From the NCBI RefSeq assembly GCF_011762155.1, contig NZ_JAASQL010000004.1, positions 124,001-188,000 of the forward strand: DNA of 64,000 nucleotides. The letters run 5' to 3'. Within the stretch, counting starts at the first letter, position 1. Each line of letters opens with the position of its first letter. This DNA is from Wenyingzhuangia heitensis (GTDB taxonomy: Bacteria > Bacteroidota > Bacteroidia > Flavobacteriales > Flavobacteriaceae). The position numbers were made by a program, and so were the translations under genes. A model generated the notes under the pieces. The model did no database searches and had not been told where the DNA came from. It saw only the letters and a program-made list of their open reading frames with translations. Below, in pieces: positions 34,448 to 43,835 of this stretch.

Positions 34448-34455
34448 TAAATTTG
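34448..34455 (+). promoter_or_regulatory. -7 promoter element (TAAATTTG) of rpmE2
   Basis: TAAATTTG fits TAnnTTTG, 40 bases before the rpmE2 ATG. Confidence 0.6.
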
Positions 34456-34495
34456 CAGTCTCAAAAATAAACACAGTTAAAACATACATATAATT

Positions 34496-34747
34496 ATGAA
34501 AAAAGGAATACATCCAGAAAATTATAGAATGGTAGCTTTTAAAGATATGTCTAATGGTGATGTATTTTTAACTCGTTCAACAGCTAACACAAAAGAAACA
34601 TTAGAAGTAGATGGTGTAGAGTATCCAGTTGTAAAAATGGAAATCTCTAGAACTTCTCACCCGTTTTACACAGGTAAATCTAAATTGGTTGATACTGCAG
34701 GACGTATTGATAAATTTAAGACTAAATACGCTAAATTTAAGAAGTAA
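34496..34747 (+). CDS. rpmE2: 50S ribosomal protein L31, type B
   Basis: 83 residues. Starts [29 protein letters not shown] and has [25 protein letters not shown]. The zinc-binding cysteines of type A L31 are absent, which marks the type B form used under low zinc or, in Bacteroidota, as the regular copy. Followed by a strong terminator. Confidence 0.97.
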   Translation: MKKGIHPENYRMVAFKDMSNGDVFLTRSTANTKETLEVDGVEYPVVKMEISRTSHPFYTGKSKLVDTAGRIDKFKTKYAKFKK

Positions 34748-34770
34748 TCTTAAATTGTTAGTATAACATA

Positions 34771-34802
34771 AAAAGCTGTTGAGATTTTTCTCAACAGCTT
34801 TT
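34771..34802 (+). terminator. Terminator of rpmE2
   Basis: Arms AAAAGCTGTTGAGA and TCTCAACAGCTTTT around a four-base loop, between convergent genes rpmE2 and phoH-like; the T-run serves the plus strand and the A-run the minus strand. Confidence 0.88.
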
Positions 34803-34817
34803 CTTTGTACTGTGTTT

Positions 34818-36149
34818 TTATAGTAAATCGTTGGCTAGGTTGGCCAACTCAGAACGTTCTCCTTTCTCTAGTTTAATATGAGCAAACAAACGATGGCCTT
34901 TTAATTTGTCTATTAAGTAAGTAAGTCCGTTACTGTGCTCGTCCATATAAGGAGTATCTATTTGATTGATGTCTCCTGTAAATATAATTTTGGTTCCTTC
35001 ACCAGCTCGGGTAATAATTGTTTTTACTTCGTGTGGTGTTAAGTTTTGAGATTCATCAATAATCATAATTACATTGGCCAAACTTCTACCTCTAATAAAG
35101 GCTAGAGCTGTTAAAACCAAATCTTCATTTTCTTCCATTTCATCTAAAGCTTTTCTTTTTCTAGAATCTGCCTTGTATTGAGATTTGATAAATTTTAAAT
35201 TATCAAACAAAGGTTGCATATAAGGAGAAATTTTTTCTTCTGCACCTCCTGGTAAAAAACCAATATCTCTATTGCTTAGTGGAATAATAGGTCTTGCTAA
35301 AATAATTTGATTGTACAAAGCTTTTTGTTCCAACGCTGTTGCTAAAGCTAATAATGTTTTACCTGTTCCTGCCACACCTTGCAGTGCTACAAGTTTAATG
35401 CTTTCGTTTAATAAGGCATCAATAGCAAAGGTTTGTTCTGCATTTTTAGGCTTAATACCATAAGCATAGCTTTTTTCTACCCTTTCTATTTGATCATTTT
35501 CTGGATTAAAACGAGCTAACACAGAGTCTTGGTTATTGTTGATAATGTAATAACCATTGGCTATTTTTTGATCCCCTAAAATTCCGTTTTCAGGAATAGT
35601 ATTGTTCTGATATAATTCTCTAATAACATCAGATTCTAAATCATCTAAATTAATAGAACCTTTAGATACTTTTTTAATATCATCAACTTTACCTGTTAAA
35701 TAATCTTCGGCTTTTAGTTCTAAAGCTTTGGCTTTAATTCTAAGGTTAATGTCTTTGGTTACTAGCGTAACTTTAGAATTTGGATAAGATTCTTTAATTA
35801 ATAACGCGGTATCAATAATAAGATGATCATTTTTTTTAGTACCATAGGCATCTTTAGCATTGGTTCCAGAAGCGTTGTTGTGCATAGAAATAAACAAATC
35901 TCCTTTTCCCTTTCCTAGGCTAATCCATTCGTTTAGATTTTTGTTTTCAGAAATTTTATCTAAAAAACGAATCACGGACCTGGCTTCAAAGTTTTTGGTA
36001 TCGTTACCTATTTTAAAATTATCAAGTTCTTCTAAAACAGTGATAGGAATTACCACATTATTGTCTACAAAATTCTTGATGGAGTTGTGATCAAAAAGTA
36101 ATACTGAAGTATCAAGTACAAAAATTTTTTTTGGTTGATTTTGGGCCAT
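34818..36149 (-). CDS. PIN domain-PhoH ATPase fusion (YlaK-type)
   Basis: 443 residues from ATG 36149 (MAQNQPKKIFVLDTSVLLFD); an in-frame TTG at 36182 is less likely. N-terminal PIN ribonuclease-like domain (about 1-140, FVLDTSVLL with the metal-binding Asp; KLVTKDINLRIKA) and a C-terminal PhoH-type ATPase domain from about 245 with Walker A LQGVAGTGKTLLALA and MIIDESQNLTPHEVKT. Family members couple RNA helicase/ATPase and RNase activity; the physiological role is not well defined. Confidence 0.92.
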   Translation of the reverse strand: MAQNQPKKIFVLDTSVLLFDHNSIKNFVDNNVVIPITVLEELDNFKIGNDTKNFEARSVIRFLDKISENKNLNEWISLGKGKGDLFISMHNNASGTNAKDAYGTKKNDHLIIDTALLIKESYPNSKVTLVTKDINLRIKAKALELKAEDYLTGKVDDIKKVSKGSINLDDLESDVIRELYQNNTIPENGILGDQKIANGYYIINNNQDSVLARFNPENDQIERVEKSYAYGIKPKNAEQTFAIDALLNESIKLVALQGVAGTGKTLLALATALEQKALYNQIILARPIIPLSNRDIGFLPGGAEEKISPYMQPLFDNLKFIKSQYKADSRKRKALDEMEENEDLVLTALAFIRGRSLANVIMIIDESQNLTPHEVKTIITRAGEGTKIIFTGDINQIDTPYMDEHSNGLTYLIDKLKGHRLFAHIKLEKGERSELANLANDLL

Positions 36150-36364
36150 ATTGAAGCAATTAAGTTTACTTAAATGTAGCAATCTTTTTGCTGTAAAGCA
36201 ATGTGATATTATGAGTTGGTTTGGGCTTTAGTGGTTGATATGTTAGTAGGGTTTAATATTTGTTTTGTTTAAGTTGTTGGTAATGAGAATTAAAGAGTGG
36301 TTTCTGTTCTTTTTAGTATTGTGAATAACTAAAAACATTTAACTTTTTATTGTTAATTGAGTAT

Positions 36365-36404
36365 AAAAAAAGTTGCTAATAAAAATGAATTTATTAGCAA
36401 CTTT
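36365..36404 (-). terminator. Terminator of the GH2 gene
   Basis: Arms AAAGTTGCTAATAA and TTATTAGCAACTTT, with a run of Ts on the minus strand. Confidence 0.85.
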
Positions 36405-36426
36405 ACTGTTGTTTATAGGGTTAAAC

Positions 36427-39357
36427 TTATGGAGTTACTTTTGTATTCCATTCTGTCAACTCAAAAGCATTGATCCAAATACCTTTGTCTTTTTCTCCTT
36501 TGTAATTTATAATTATAGGATTGGTTCCGTCTGACTTAATTATAATTTCTGAAGTCCCAGCAGGTTGGTATTGCATATTTTTTCCTTCGGTAACCTTTGC
36601 TATTATTTCTTTTGAATTGATCGCATTGTTAGAACTAACAAGTATCGTTTTTTCGTAGGGTAGCTTATGAATTGTTTTAGATTTTAATTTGTTTTTGTTA
36701 GGATCCATTAAATCTGAATTGGTTCTTGGTGCATGGTGCCAAACTTTTAATTTATAAGTTCCTTTCGTTAAATTTTTTAGCACCAAATTTACTCCGTTGT
36801 TATCTATAGCAATAATACCATCTGCATAGGCAAAACCATATTTACCAACTACGTTCATTTCTCCTAGCCAACGTATCACTCCATTATTTGATGTTTTTTG
36901 AAGTTGAGCTGTAGCTCCTTTAAATTGTTTAAAAACATAACTACTATTATTACTGTTGTCTTCTCCATTCCAAAAATTCCATCCAAATTGTGTCAATTGA
37001 TCGGGAGCTCCCAAATCTACTCGTTCTTTGGTAAAATCGTAAATAGGTTTTGCATTTTTAAGAATTTCATTATTATTTTTAGCAATTAGTGTTGTGGTAG
37101 TTTTGGCAGATTTTAATCCTTTAGAACTTGCCTTTAATGTAATGGTTCCTGTGGTTTTTCCCGCCTTTATCAAGATTGGAGCAACACCATATTCTGTAAA
37201 CATAGGATTGGCATTAATAGCGATATCATCTCCTATAATGGTTGCATCTTTATTTACGGTAAATTTAATTTTGTCTTTAAAATCAGTAATTACTGTTCCG
37301 TTTTTATCTACTACAGTTGCATAAGCTACAATAATATCATTATTATCTGCAGTAAACGTTCTTCCTTTATCATCTATAGATAATAAAATCCTATGTGGTT
37401 TTTCTGGAGTTAGTTTGCTAGTTTCCTTAGTTGTATTGTTATCAAAATAAGCTTTGGCAACCAATTTTCCTTTTTTGTACTGAATGTTTTTAAAGTGGAA
37501 AGGAGCATGGTCTAATCCGTTGTAAATAGTGTCCTTACTAGGTTGCTGCTTTGCAATACTTTTGTTGTTTAAAAATAATTCAACTTTTTTAGCATTGCTA
37601 TATACAGTAACTTCTTTTGTGTTGGGTTTCCAGTCTTCTAGAATTTTTACAAAAGGTTCGGTTTTTAATTCAGTTTTGTACCAATCTAATTCTGGTCTAG
37701 GTTGTCTAAAAATGGTCATCATTCCACTTCTAGTTCTATCAATTTTGTCTTTAGCCTTAGCATGGGTTGGGTGAAAAGTATAATATGCGTGAGCCGTCCA
37801 AGAGATTAATCCTAACATTAAAGGATCTCTTTTGTAGGCACCAATTGCTTTGGCACCATGTCTACCTTCCATGGCAAAAATAGGTTCTGATCTGTCCCAA
37901 ATAAAAGGACCGTATAACATATTTGCATTTATATCTGTAAGACCAGAAGATTGCCAACCTGTCCATCTTGCTCCTTGTGATGCCGTTAATCTGTTGGGGT
38001 CTTCTTGTTTTATGGTATTGTGTACTCTAGGTACATAACCTCTGTGGTTTACACCTGCTCCCCACATTACGATAGAAGCATGGTTTCTGTGATTTCTTAC
38101 CATGGTTCTGGCGGTTTTTTCTAAGTTATCCCACCAAGCATCATTTTGAGAAATTGAAACCCAAGTTGGAGCTTCTTCGTATACTAAAATACCCAATTCA
38201 TCACAAGCATTAATTAAAGCATTGTCTTGTGGATAGTGAGCTGTACGTAAAATATTAAATCCATATTCTTTAAACTGAAGAACATCTTTGTAGTGTAGTT
38301 GGTTAGGAACAGCATCTCCAAGGTAAGGGAATTGTTGATGTCTGTTGGCTCCAATTAGTTTGATGGGTTTGTTATTTAGTATAAAACCTCTAACAGGATC
38401 TAATTCAAATTTTCTTAAACCAATTTTATTTTCTACAAAATCTACTTCTTTTCCATCAATGGTAATTACACTATTTACCCTGTATAAATAAGGGTTTTCA
38501 GTATCCCAAAAATGAACATTGTCTTCAAGACTTCCTATTTGGTTAAATTGATATTCTTGGTTTTTAAGAATTTTTTTGGTGTTTTCTAATCTAAGAACAA
38601 CTAAGCCTTCTTTGTTGATTAACCTTGTTTTAATGGTACAATCAACCTCATTGTTACTTTCGTTTTTAACAGCTGTCTTAATATCAATAACAGCATTTTT
38701 GTTCACTACATCTATGGTTGGAGTGGTGATATTTACTCCAGAATGTAGTGTTTCCCAATTAAAAGTTACGTGTACGTTGTTAGTTTCTACCAAATATACA
38801 TCACGGTACAAACCACTAAATTTTACATAATCAAAAGGGCCTGGATCTGGAGGAATTACTTCATTTCTTCGGTTGTCTACCAACAATGTAATTTGATTGT
38901 TTGTTCCTTTGGTAATATAGTTCGTAATATCAAAATGAAAAGGAGTATAACCACCTACAGCATGCTGTCCTACATGTTTTCCGTTTACCCATAAATCGGT
39001 AACTTGATGAGCTCCTTCAAATTCTAAAAACACTTTTTTGTTAGAGTTTTGAATGTTTAAGTTTTTACGATACCATCCTACATTTCTATGAAATACCAAC
39101 TGTACTTTATCGTCATCTAAATCATCTAAGGTTAACGATGTTAATTTAAGAGTATGGGGAATACTTACGGTTTCCCATTTAGCATCATTTAATTCTGCTA
39201 TATAGTTTTTAGCTTCTGGGTTTCCTAATTGGAACTTCCATTCGTTTTTTAAATTAATTTTGGTTCTGTCCGTTTTAGGAAAACCATCAGGTAAATTTTG
39301 AGCCTGTAGTTGAATTCCGGTTACTAGCAGAATAAAACTAAAAATTAGGTGTTTCAT
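36427..39357 (-). CDS. Glycoside hydrolase family 2 protein lacking the canonical acid/base Glu
   Basis: 976 residues from ATG 39357 (signal peptide MKHLIFSFILLVTGIQLQAQ); an upstream in-frame ATG adds an implausible 21 residues. GH2 order: jelly-roll sugar-binding domain (~35-190), Ig-like domain (~195-320), TIM barrel (~320-620, with GANRHQQFP, TAHYPQDN, YEEAPTW, MEGRHG), then DUF4982-type and Ig-like domains and a C-terminal malectin-like region (~780-970). In GH2 the acid/base motif is WSLGNE; here it is WGAGVN, so Asn437 takes the place of the acid/base Glu. The nucleophile position (Glu497 in FAMEGRHG) is kept. This may be a known GH2 subfamily with a different acid/base; beta-galactosidase or another beta-glycosidase is possible. 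It stands alone, without susC/susD genes. Confidence 0.85.
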   Translation of the reverse strand: MKHLIFSFILLVTGIQLQAQNLPDGFPKTDRTKINLKNEWKFQLGNPEAKNYIAELNDAKWETVSIPHTLKLTSLTLDDLDDDKVQLVFHRNVGWYRKNLNIQNSNKKVFLEFEGAHQVTDLWVNGKHVGQHAVGGYTPFHFDITNYITKGTNNQITLLVDNRRNEVIPPDPGPFDYVKFSGLYRDVYLVETNNVHVTFNWETLHSGVNITTPTIDVVNKNAVIDIKTAVKNESNNEVDCTIKTRLINKEGLVVLRLENTKKILKNQEYQFNQIGSLEDNVHFWDTENPYLYRVNSVITIDGKEVDFVENKIGLRKFELDPVRGFILNNKPIKLIGANRHQQFPYLGDAVPNQLHYKDVLQFKEYGFNILRTAHYPQDNALINACDELGILVYEEAPTWVSISQNDAWWDNLEKTARTMVRNHRNHASIVMWGAGVNHRGYVPRVHNTIKQEDPNRLTASQGARWTGWQSSGLTDINANMLYGPFIWDRSEPIFAMEGRHGAKAIGAYKRDPLMLGLISWTAHAYYTFHPTHAKAKDKIDRTRSGMMTIFRQPRPELDWYKTELKTEPFVKILEDWKPNTKEVTVYSNAKKVELFLNNKSIAKQQPSKDTIYNGLDHAPFHFKNIQYKKGKLVAKAYFDNNTTKETSKLTPEKPHRILLSIDDKGRTFTADNNDIIVAYATVVDKNGTVITDFKDKIKFTVNKDATIIGDDIAINANPMFTEYGVAPILIKAGKTTGTITLKASSKGLKSAKTTTTLIAKNNNEILKNAKPIYDFTKERVDLGAPDQLTQFGWNFWNGEDNSNNSSYVFKQFKGATAQLQKTSNNGVIRWLGEMNVVGKYGFAYADGIIAIDNNGVNLVLKNLTKGTYKLKVWHHAPRTNSDLMDPNKNKLKSKTIHKLPYEKTILVSSNNAINSKEIIAKVTEGKNMQYQPAGTSEIIIKSDGTNPIIINYKGEKDKGIWINAFELTEWNTKVTP

Positions 39358-39455
39358 GCTTTTAAGTGTATAATGTTTTACAACTAAATTATAGTTAAAA
39401 AACAAGACTAAAAGCAACATATGTTTTATATAGTAACGTGTTTGGGTTTTAAGAA

Positions 39456-40505
39456 TTAATGGTTGTTTTTAACATCCCATTTGTCTCTTAGTAAGTTTCC
39501 AATAATCATAAAAGAAAGAACTAGTAATACAATTAATGCCCCGGGGATTATAGCCAGATATGCTTTACCAGTAACAATATAATTGTAGTGATTTTTAATG
39601 ATAATTCCCCAAGATGGAGTAGGAGGTTGTGCTCCTAAACCTAAAAAGCTTAAGCCACTTTCTACCAATATAGAGGCTGCAAAATTGGAAGCAGAAATTA
39701 CAATAACAGGTCCTATAATATTAGGAATAATATGTTTGATAATGATGTGTAAATCTGAAAGGCCTAATACTTTTGCTGCCTCTATGTATTGCAAATTTTT
39801 AACACTTTTAGTTTGTCCTCTAACCACTCTGGCAACCTCTACCCACATGGTTAAACCTACAGCAACGTATATTTGCCATAATCCTTTTCCTAAACTAACG
39901 GTAATTGCAATTACCAATAGTATAGTAGGGATAGACCAGGTAACATTAATTAACCACATAATTACACTGTCTATAAAACCACCAAAATAACCAGCAATAG
40001 CTCCTAATAACAATCCAATAACTAAAGAAATAGTTACGGCAACAATACCTATTGAAAATGAGATTCTAGCTCCAACAATTAACCTGCTTAATAAATCTCT
40101 TCCGTACTTATCTGTTCCTAGCCAAAATGTTTTTTTGATGATTTTTATATGTTCGGCTTTATCTATGGTAATAAAATCGTTTTGTAATTGTGGCTTGTAA
40201 CTAATACTTGTTTTGTTGATTTTATAATCTTCACTAACAGGGGTTTCTTTTATATATGAATTATCTCCGTTTATTAATTGATTCCAAAGACTTTGCTTTT
40301 CTGTAATAGATGTTTCTTGAAGCATGTATGTAGAAAAACCAGGTGGTTTTGCCTGAATGGTAACATGCATTGTATTGGCATTTGTAGTATTGTCTGGAGC
40401 AATAAAATAAGCAAATAAGGCTACAAAACTACCAAAACATATAAAGCCAACACAAAGGTTGGCCAGTATATGTTTAGAATTAAAAAGAGATTTTAGAAAC
40501 TTCAT
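39456..40505 (-). CDS. OppC/DppC-like ABC transporter permease
   Basis: 349 residues with about six membrane helices. Binding-protein-dependent transport permease of the peptide/nickel class: LGTDKYGRDLLSRLIVGARIS, the EAA loop IEAAKVLGLSDLHIIIKHIIP, and SGLSFLGLGAQPPTPSWGII. A long loop between helix 1 (about 20-35) and helix 2 (about 130) is extracytoplasmic. The partner permease, ATPases and binding protein are not in the window; it follows prc by only seven bases and so is co-transcribed with it. Confidence 0.9.
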   Translation of the reverse strand: MKFLKSLFNSKHILANLCVGFICFGSFVALFAYFIAPDNTTNANTMHVTIQAKPPGFSTYMLQETSITEKQSLWNQLINGDNSYIKETPVSEDYKINKTSISYKPQLQNDFITIDKAEHIKIIKKTFWLGTDKYGRDLLSRLIVGARISFSIGIVAVTISLVIGLLLGAIAGYFGGFIDSVIMWLINVTWSIPTILLVIAITVSLGKGLWQIYVAVGLTMWVEVARVVRGQTKSVKNLQYIEAAKVLGLSDLHIIIKHIIPNIIGPVIVISASNFAASILVESGLSFLGLGAQPPTPSWGIIIKNHYNYIVTGKAYLAIIPGALIVLLVLSFMIIGNLLRDKWDVKNNH

Positions 40506-40512
40506 TTAATCG

Positions 40513-42615
40513 TTATTGAACAATTTTTAATTTGCTTAATGTTTCTAACGCTTCGTTTACATAAATATCTTCGTGTAAATTTTTATGCCAAGCAGTTCTT
40601 TTGTCTTTTAAAATAGTATCTGTTTGTACTAACTTGTTCTCGTAACTAGGAAATGTAAATTTATATGGAGAGTTGTATTTTAAAATATCTTTGTATTTAT
40701 CTGCCTCAATATTTAATATTTCTTGATCTGATTGAAATGTTTTTAAATTTAAAGAATACGTTAAATGGTCTTGATTCTTTTTTAACCATTTGGCATATTC
40801 ATCAATTTTATTAAACTGTTTGTTGGTACTAATGCTGTTTTGCATTTGAGAAACAACCTGAGGTAAGTTAGCGTAATAATTGTTATTACTATAGTTTGCT
40901 TTTGCAATTTGATCCCAGTTTAAAGGAGCATCTAATTTACTTTCTGCAATGTCTAAATAACTGTATCTATCAGGCATAACAATATCAGAACTTACTCCTT
41001 TTAATTGTGTAGAACCTCCGTTAATTCTGTAGAATTTTTGAATAGTTAATTTTAAAGCACCTAAATCATCACCATAATTTAAATACTGATTAATTGGAAT
41101 TACATTTTGTACAGTTCCTTTTCCATAAGTTTGCTTACTACCAATAATAATAGCTCTTTTGTAATCTTGCATAGCAGCGGCTAAAATTTCTGATGCCGAT
41201 GCGGATAATTCGTTAACCATAATTACCAAAGGACCATTCCAAACAATTTTACTATCCTCATCATTTCTAATGTCTGGTTTATTGTTTTTGTATTTTACTT
41301 GTACTACAGGTCCTTTTTCTATAAACAACCCAGCAATATCTATGGCAGTACTTAAAGAACCACCTCCATTATTTCTTAAATCAATAGCCAAACCTTCAAT
41401 ACCATCTTTTTTAAGCTCTTCAATTTCTACACGCATATCAATAGCAGAATTGCGTTGTTCTTGTTTGCTAAAATCTATATAGAATTTTGGTAAATGAATG
41501 ATTCCATATTTTTTACCATCTTTTATGGCAATAGAAGATTTTACAAACGTGTCTTCAAACTCAACAATGTCTCTAACAATGGCAATTTTTTTGTAAGTAT
41601 TGTCTACCTTTTTTACGGTTAAAACTACCGTAGTTCCTTTTTTACCTTTAATTAATTCAATAGCATCAGACAAACGCATCCCAACAATATCTGTAGGTTC
41701 TCCTTTTTGTCCTTGAGCAACTTTAACAATATAGTCACCCACTTCTAAGTCTCCTTGTTTGTATGCGGGACCTCCAGGAATTAATTCTACTATTTTGGTA
41801 TATCCTCTTTCGTCAGATAATCTTGCTCCAATACCTTCTATAGAACCTGACATGCTAGAGTCAAATCTCTTTTTCATATCTGGTGCAAAATAACTTGTAT
41901 GTGGATCAAACTGTGCAGTAATGCAATTTAAGAAAACAGCAAAACGATCACTATCTGGAGTTTGATGTTCATAGTAAAATAAATCTTTAATATTATCCAA
42001 TGTTTTTTCTCTTGCTTTTTTTTCTAAAGCATCAAAACTCTGTGGTTTGTAATTTTTATCTTCTTTTACTTTTTCCTCTTCTTCTTTTAAGTAGTCATTT
42101 AGCTTACTAACGGTAGAAAATTTTAAATGTTTTCTCCAAACATTTTTTTGGTCGGCTGTGTTAATAGGATATTCAGCTGTTTCGGCATCTAAATTAATAG
42201 CCTCTTTAACATTGTAATCAAATTTATTTTTTAAAATTTCTTGATACAAGTTTTCAGATTCTTGTAACCTTACATTAAAAGTTCCAATTACGTCATTGTA
42301 AAAATCAAATTTTCTTCGGATGATTTGATTATCAATATCATGATAATATTTTTTAAACTGAGCTACATCGCTTGCTAAAAAATAACGTTTGTAGGGGTCT
42401 AAATTTTCAATAAAATTTTTAAAAATTCCTTCAGAAAATTCATCATCAATTAGTTTGGGCTCGTAATGACCTTTTTCTAATATAAAACGTAAAGCCTCCA
42501 TTAAAACTTGATCCTTTTCAGGATTTTTTTCAGATTGGTGGTTTTTAAAACTATAAAATACTGATATTCCAACTATTAAAGTAAGAATATAAAAATGCTT
42601 AAGATATTTTTTCAT
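40513..42615 (-). CDS. prc: Carboxy-terminal-processing protease (Prc/Tsp)
   Basis: 700 residues. S41 family periplasmic/inner-membrane protease that trims or degrades proteins from the C-terminus, linked to cell-wall and outer-membrane quality control. N-terminal signal-anchor (residues 1-20), helical domain with DPYKRYFLASDV, PDZ domain (about 245-330), catalytic domain with the nucleophile Ser in NELSASASEI (near 475) and the general-base Lys in TYGKGTVQ about 25 residues further on. Length fits Bacteroidota Prc. First gene of prc-oppC. Confidence 0.95.
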   Translation of the reverse strand: MKKYLKHFYILTLIVGISVFYSFKNHQSEKNPEKDQVLMEALRFILEKGHYEPKLIDDEFSEGIFKNFIENLDPYKRYFLASDVAQFKKYYHDIDNQIIRRKFDFYNDVIGTFNVRLQESENLYQEILKNKFDYNVKEAINLDAETAEYPINTADQKNVWRKHLKFSTVSKLNDYLKEEEEKVKEDKNYKPQSFDALEKKAREKTLDNIKDLFYYEHQTPDSDRFAVFLNCITAQFDPHTSYFAPDMKKRFDSSMSGSIEGIGARLSDERGYTKIVELIPGGPAYKQGDLEVGDYIVKVAQGQKGEPTDIVGMRLSDAIELIKGKKGTTVVLTVKKVDNTYKKIAIVRDIVEFEDTFVKSSIAIKDGKKYGIIHLPKFYIDFSKQEQRNSAIDMRVEIEELKKDGIEGLAIDLRNNGGGSLSTAIDIAGLFIEKGPVVQVKYKNNKPDIRNDEDSKIVWNGPLVIMVNELSASASEILAAAMQDYKRAIIIGSKQTYGKGTVQNVIPINQYLNYGDDLGALKLTIQKFYRINGGSTQLKGVSSDIVMPDRYSYLDIAESKLDAPLNWDQIAKANYSNNNYYANLPQVVSQMQNSISTNKQFNKIDEYAKWLKKNQDHLTYSLNLKTFQSDQEILNIEADKYKDILKYNSPYKFTFPSYENKLVQTDTILKDKRTAWHKNLHEDIYVNEALETLSKLKIVQ

Positions 42616-42746
42616 TTAAATATTGTGTATTCTGTAATAAGAGCTACTAATTTAGTTTTTTTTGGCAGGATTATAAACAAATACTAGGATTCATTTAAAT
42701 AATCGTTAAACAGACTAAAACCTTACCATAGCTAAATATAATATGC

Positions 42747-42754
42747 TAAATTTG
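42747..42754 (+). promoter_or_regulatory. -7 promoter element (TAAATTTG) of the surE-lpxB-comEC operon
   Basis: TAAATTTG fits TAnnTTTG, 18 bases before the surE ATG. Confidence 0.6.
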
Positions 42755-42772
42755 TTTATCAACATTTAAGAG

Positions 42773-43552
42773 ATGACAAAAAGTAAGCCAAAAATTTTAG
42801 TAACCAATGACGATGGTATTACCGCCAGAGGTATCAGAACTTTAATTAAAGAAATGTGTAAACTTGGAGACGTATATGTTGTAGCTCCAGATAAACCGCA
42901 AAGTGGTAAAGGTCATGCAATTACCATTGATGCTATTTTAGAATTAAAACCTCAGAAAGTAGATGGAGATGCTATTAAAGAAATTTCTTGTACAGGAACT
43001 CCAGCAGATTGTGTAAAATTGGCAATTAACGAAGTTTTAGATACAAAACCTGATTTGTGTGTTTCTGGAATTAACCACGGAAGCAATTCTTCTATAAGTG
43101 TAATATACTCGGGAACTATGAGTGCTGCTATTGAAGCAGGAATAGAAGGAATTCCGTCTATAGGTTTTTCTTTATGTGATTATTCTAAAGATGCCGATTT
43201 TAGTGCCGCTAAATTTTATGTGCGTAAAATTGCCAAAGAAGTTTTGCAGAACGGTTTGCCTGATGGAGTGGTGTTAAATGTAAATTTTCCTAAAATTTCT
43301 AAAAGTCCTTATAAAGGAATTAAGGTTTGTAGACAGGCTAGAGCAAATTGGCGAGAAAAGTTTGACAAAAGAGTAAACCCATTAGGAAAAGAATATTTTT
43401 GGTTAACGGGTGAGTTTGAAAATTTAGATTCAGGAGAAGATACAGATGAATATTGGTTGGCTCAAAATTACATTTCATTAGTTCCTATTCAATTTGATTT
43501 AACGGCTCATCATATGATTCAAAAATTAAATAATTGGAGTTTAAATGAATAA
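42773..43552 (+). CDS. surE: 5'/3'-nucleotidase SurE
   Basis: 259 residues. Divalent-metal nucleoside monophosphatase with the invariant LVTNDDGITARGIRTL at the N-terminus, PQSGKGHAITID, CTGTPADCVKLA, SGINHGSNSSISVIYSGTMSAA and a C-terminal domain-swapped tail. Role in stationary-phase nucleotide pools. First gene of an operon; overlaps the small membrane protein gene by eight bases. Confidence 0.96.
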   Translation: MTKSKPKILVTNDDGITARGIRTLIKEMCKLGDVYVVAPDKPQSGKGHAITIDAILELKPQKVDGDAIKEISCTGTPADCVKLAINEVLDTKPDLCVSGINHGSNSSISVIYSGTMSAAIEAGIEGIPSIGFSLCDYSKDADFSAAKFYVRKIAKEVLQNGLPDGVVLNVNFPKISKSPYKGIKVCRQARANWREKFDKRVNPLGKEYFWLTGEFENLDSGEDTDEYWLAQNYISLVPIQFDLTAHHMIQKLNNWSLNE

Positions 43553-43835
43553 CATTCAGAAAGATGTTCTGTTAGGAACTTTATTAGGTTTTTTTGTATG
43601 TTTTATAGGAACAATATTTTATGTGGTAATTGCATTGCCCGTTTCTTCTGTTTTAGATTTGTTCTCGGTTTTAGTAAAAGAGCATTTACTATTTAAAGTA
43701 ATAACCTTGGGAGCATTGCCAAATATATTTGTGTTTCAATATTTTATTAAGAAAAATAAATTATATGAAGCCAGAGGAGTTTTGATGTCCGTAATTTTAA
43801 TAGCCATCTTTTTTATAATTTATAATACAATTTAA
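43545..43835 (+). CDS. Small inner-membrane protein of unknown function
   Basis: 96 residues with three predicted membrane helices (about 8-33, 45-64, 74-94). The start overlaps the surE stop and the stop abuts the lpxB ATG with no gap, so its translation is coupled to both. From memory, a similar short protein sits at this surE-lpxB junction in other flavobacteria. I cannot assign a family. Confidence 0.8.
   Translation: MNNIQKDVLLGTLLGFFVCFIGTIFYVVIALPVSSVLDLFSVLVKEHLLFKVITLGALPNIFVFQYFIKKNKLYEARGVLMSVILIAIFFIIYNTI

Noticed and set aside
39598-39990. 130-codon plus-strand open frame
   Set aside because: It is the antisense of the OppC-like permease; the opposite frame matches a strong family.
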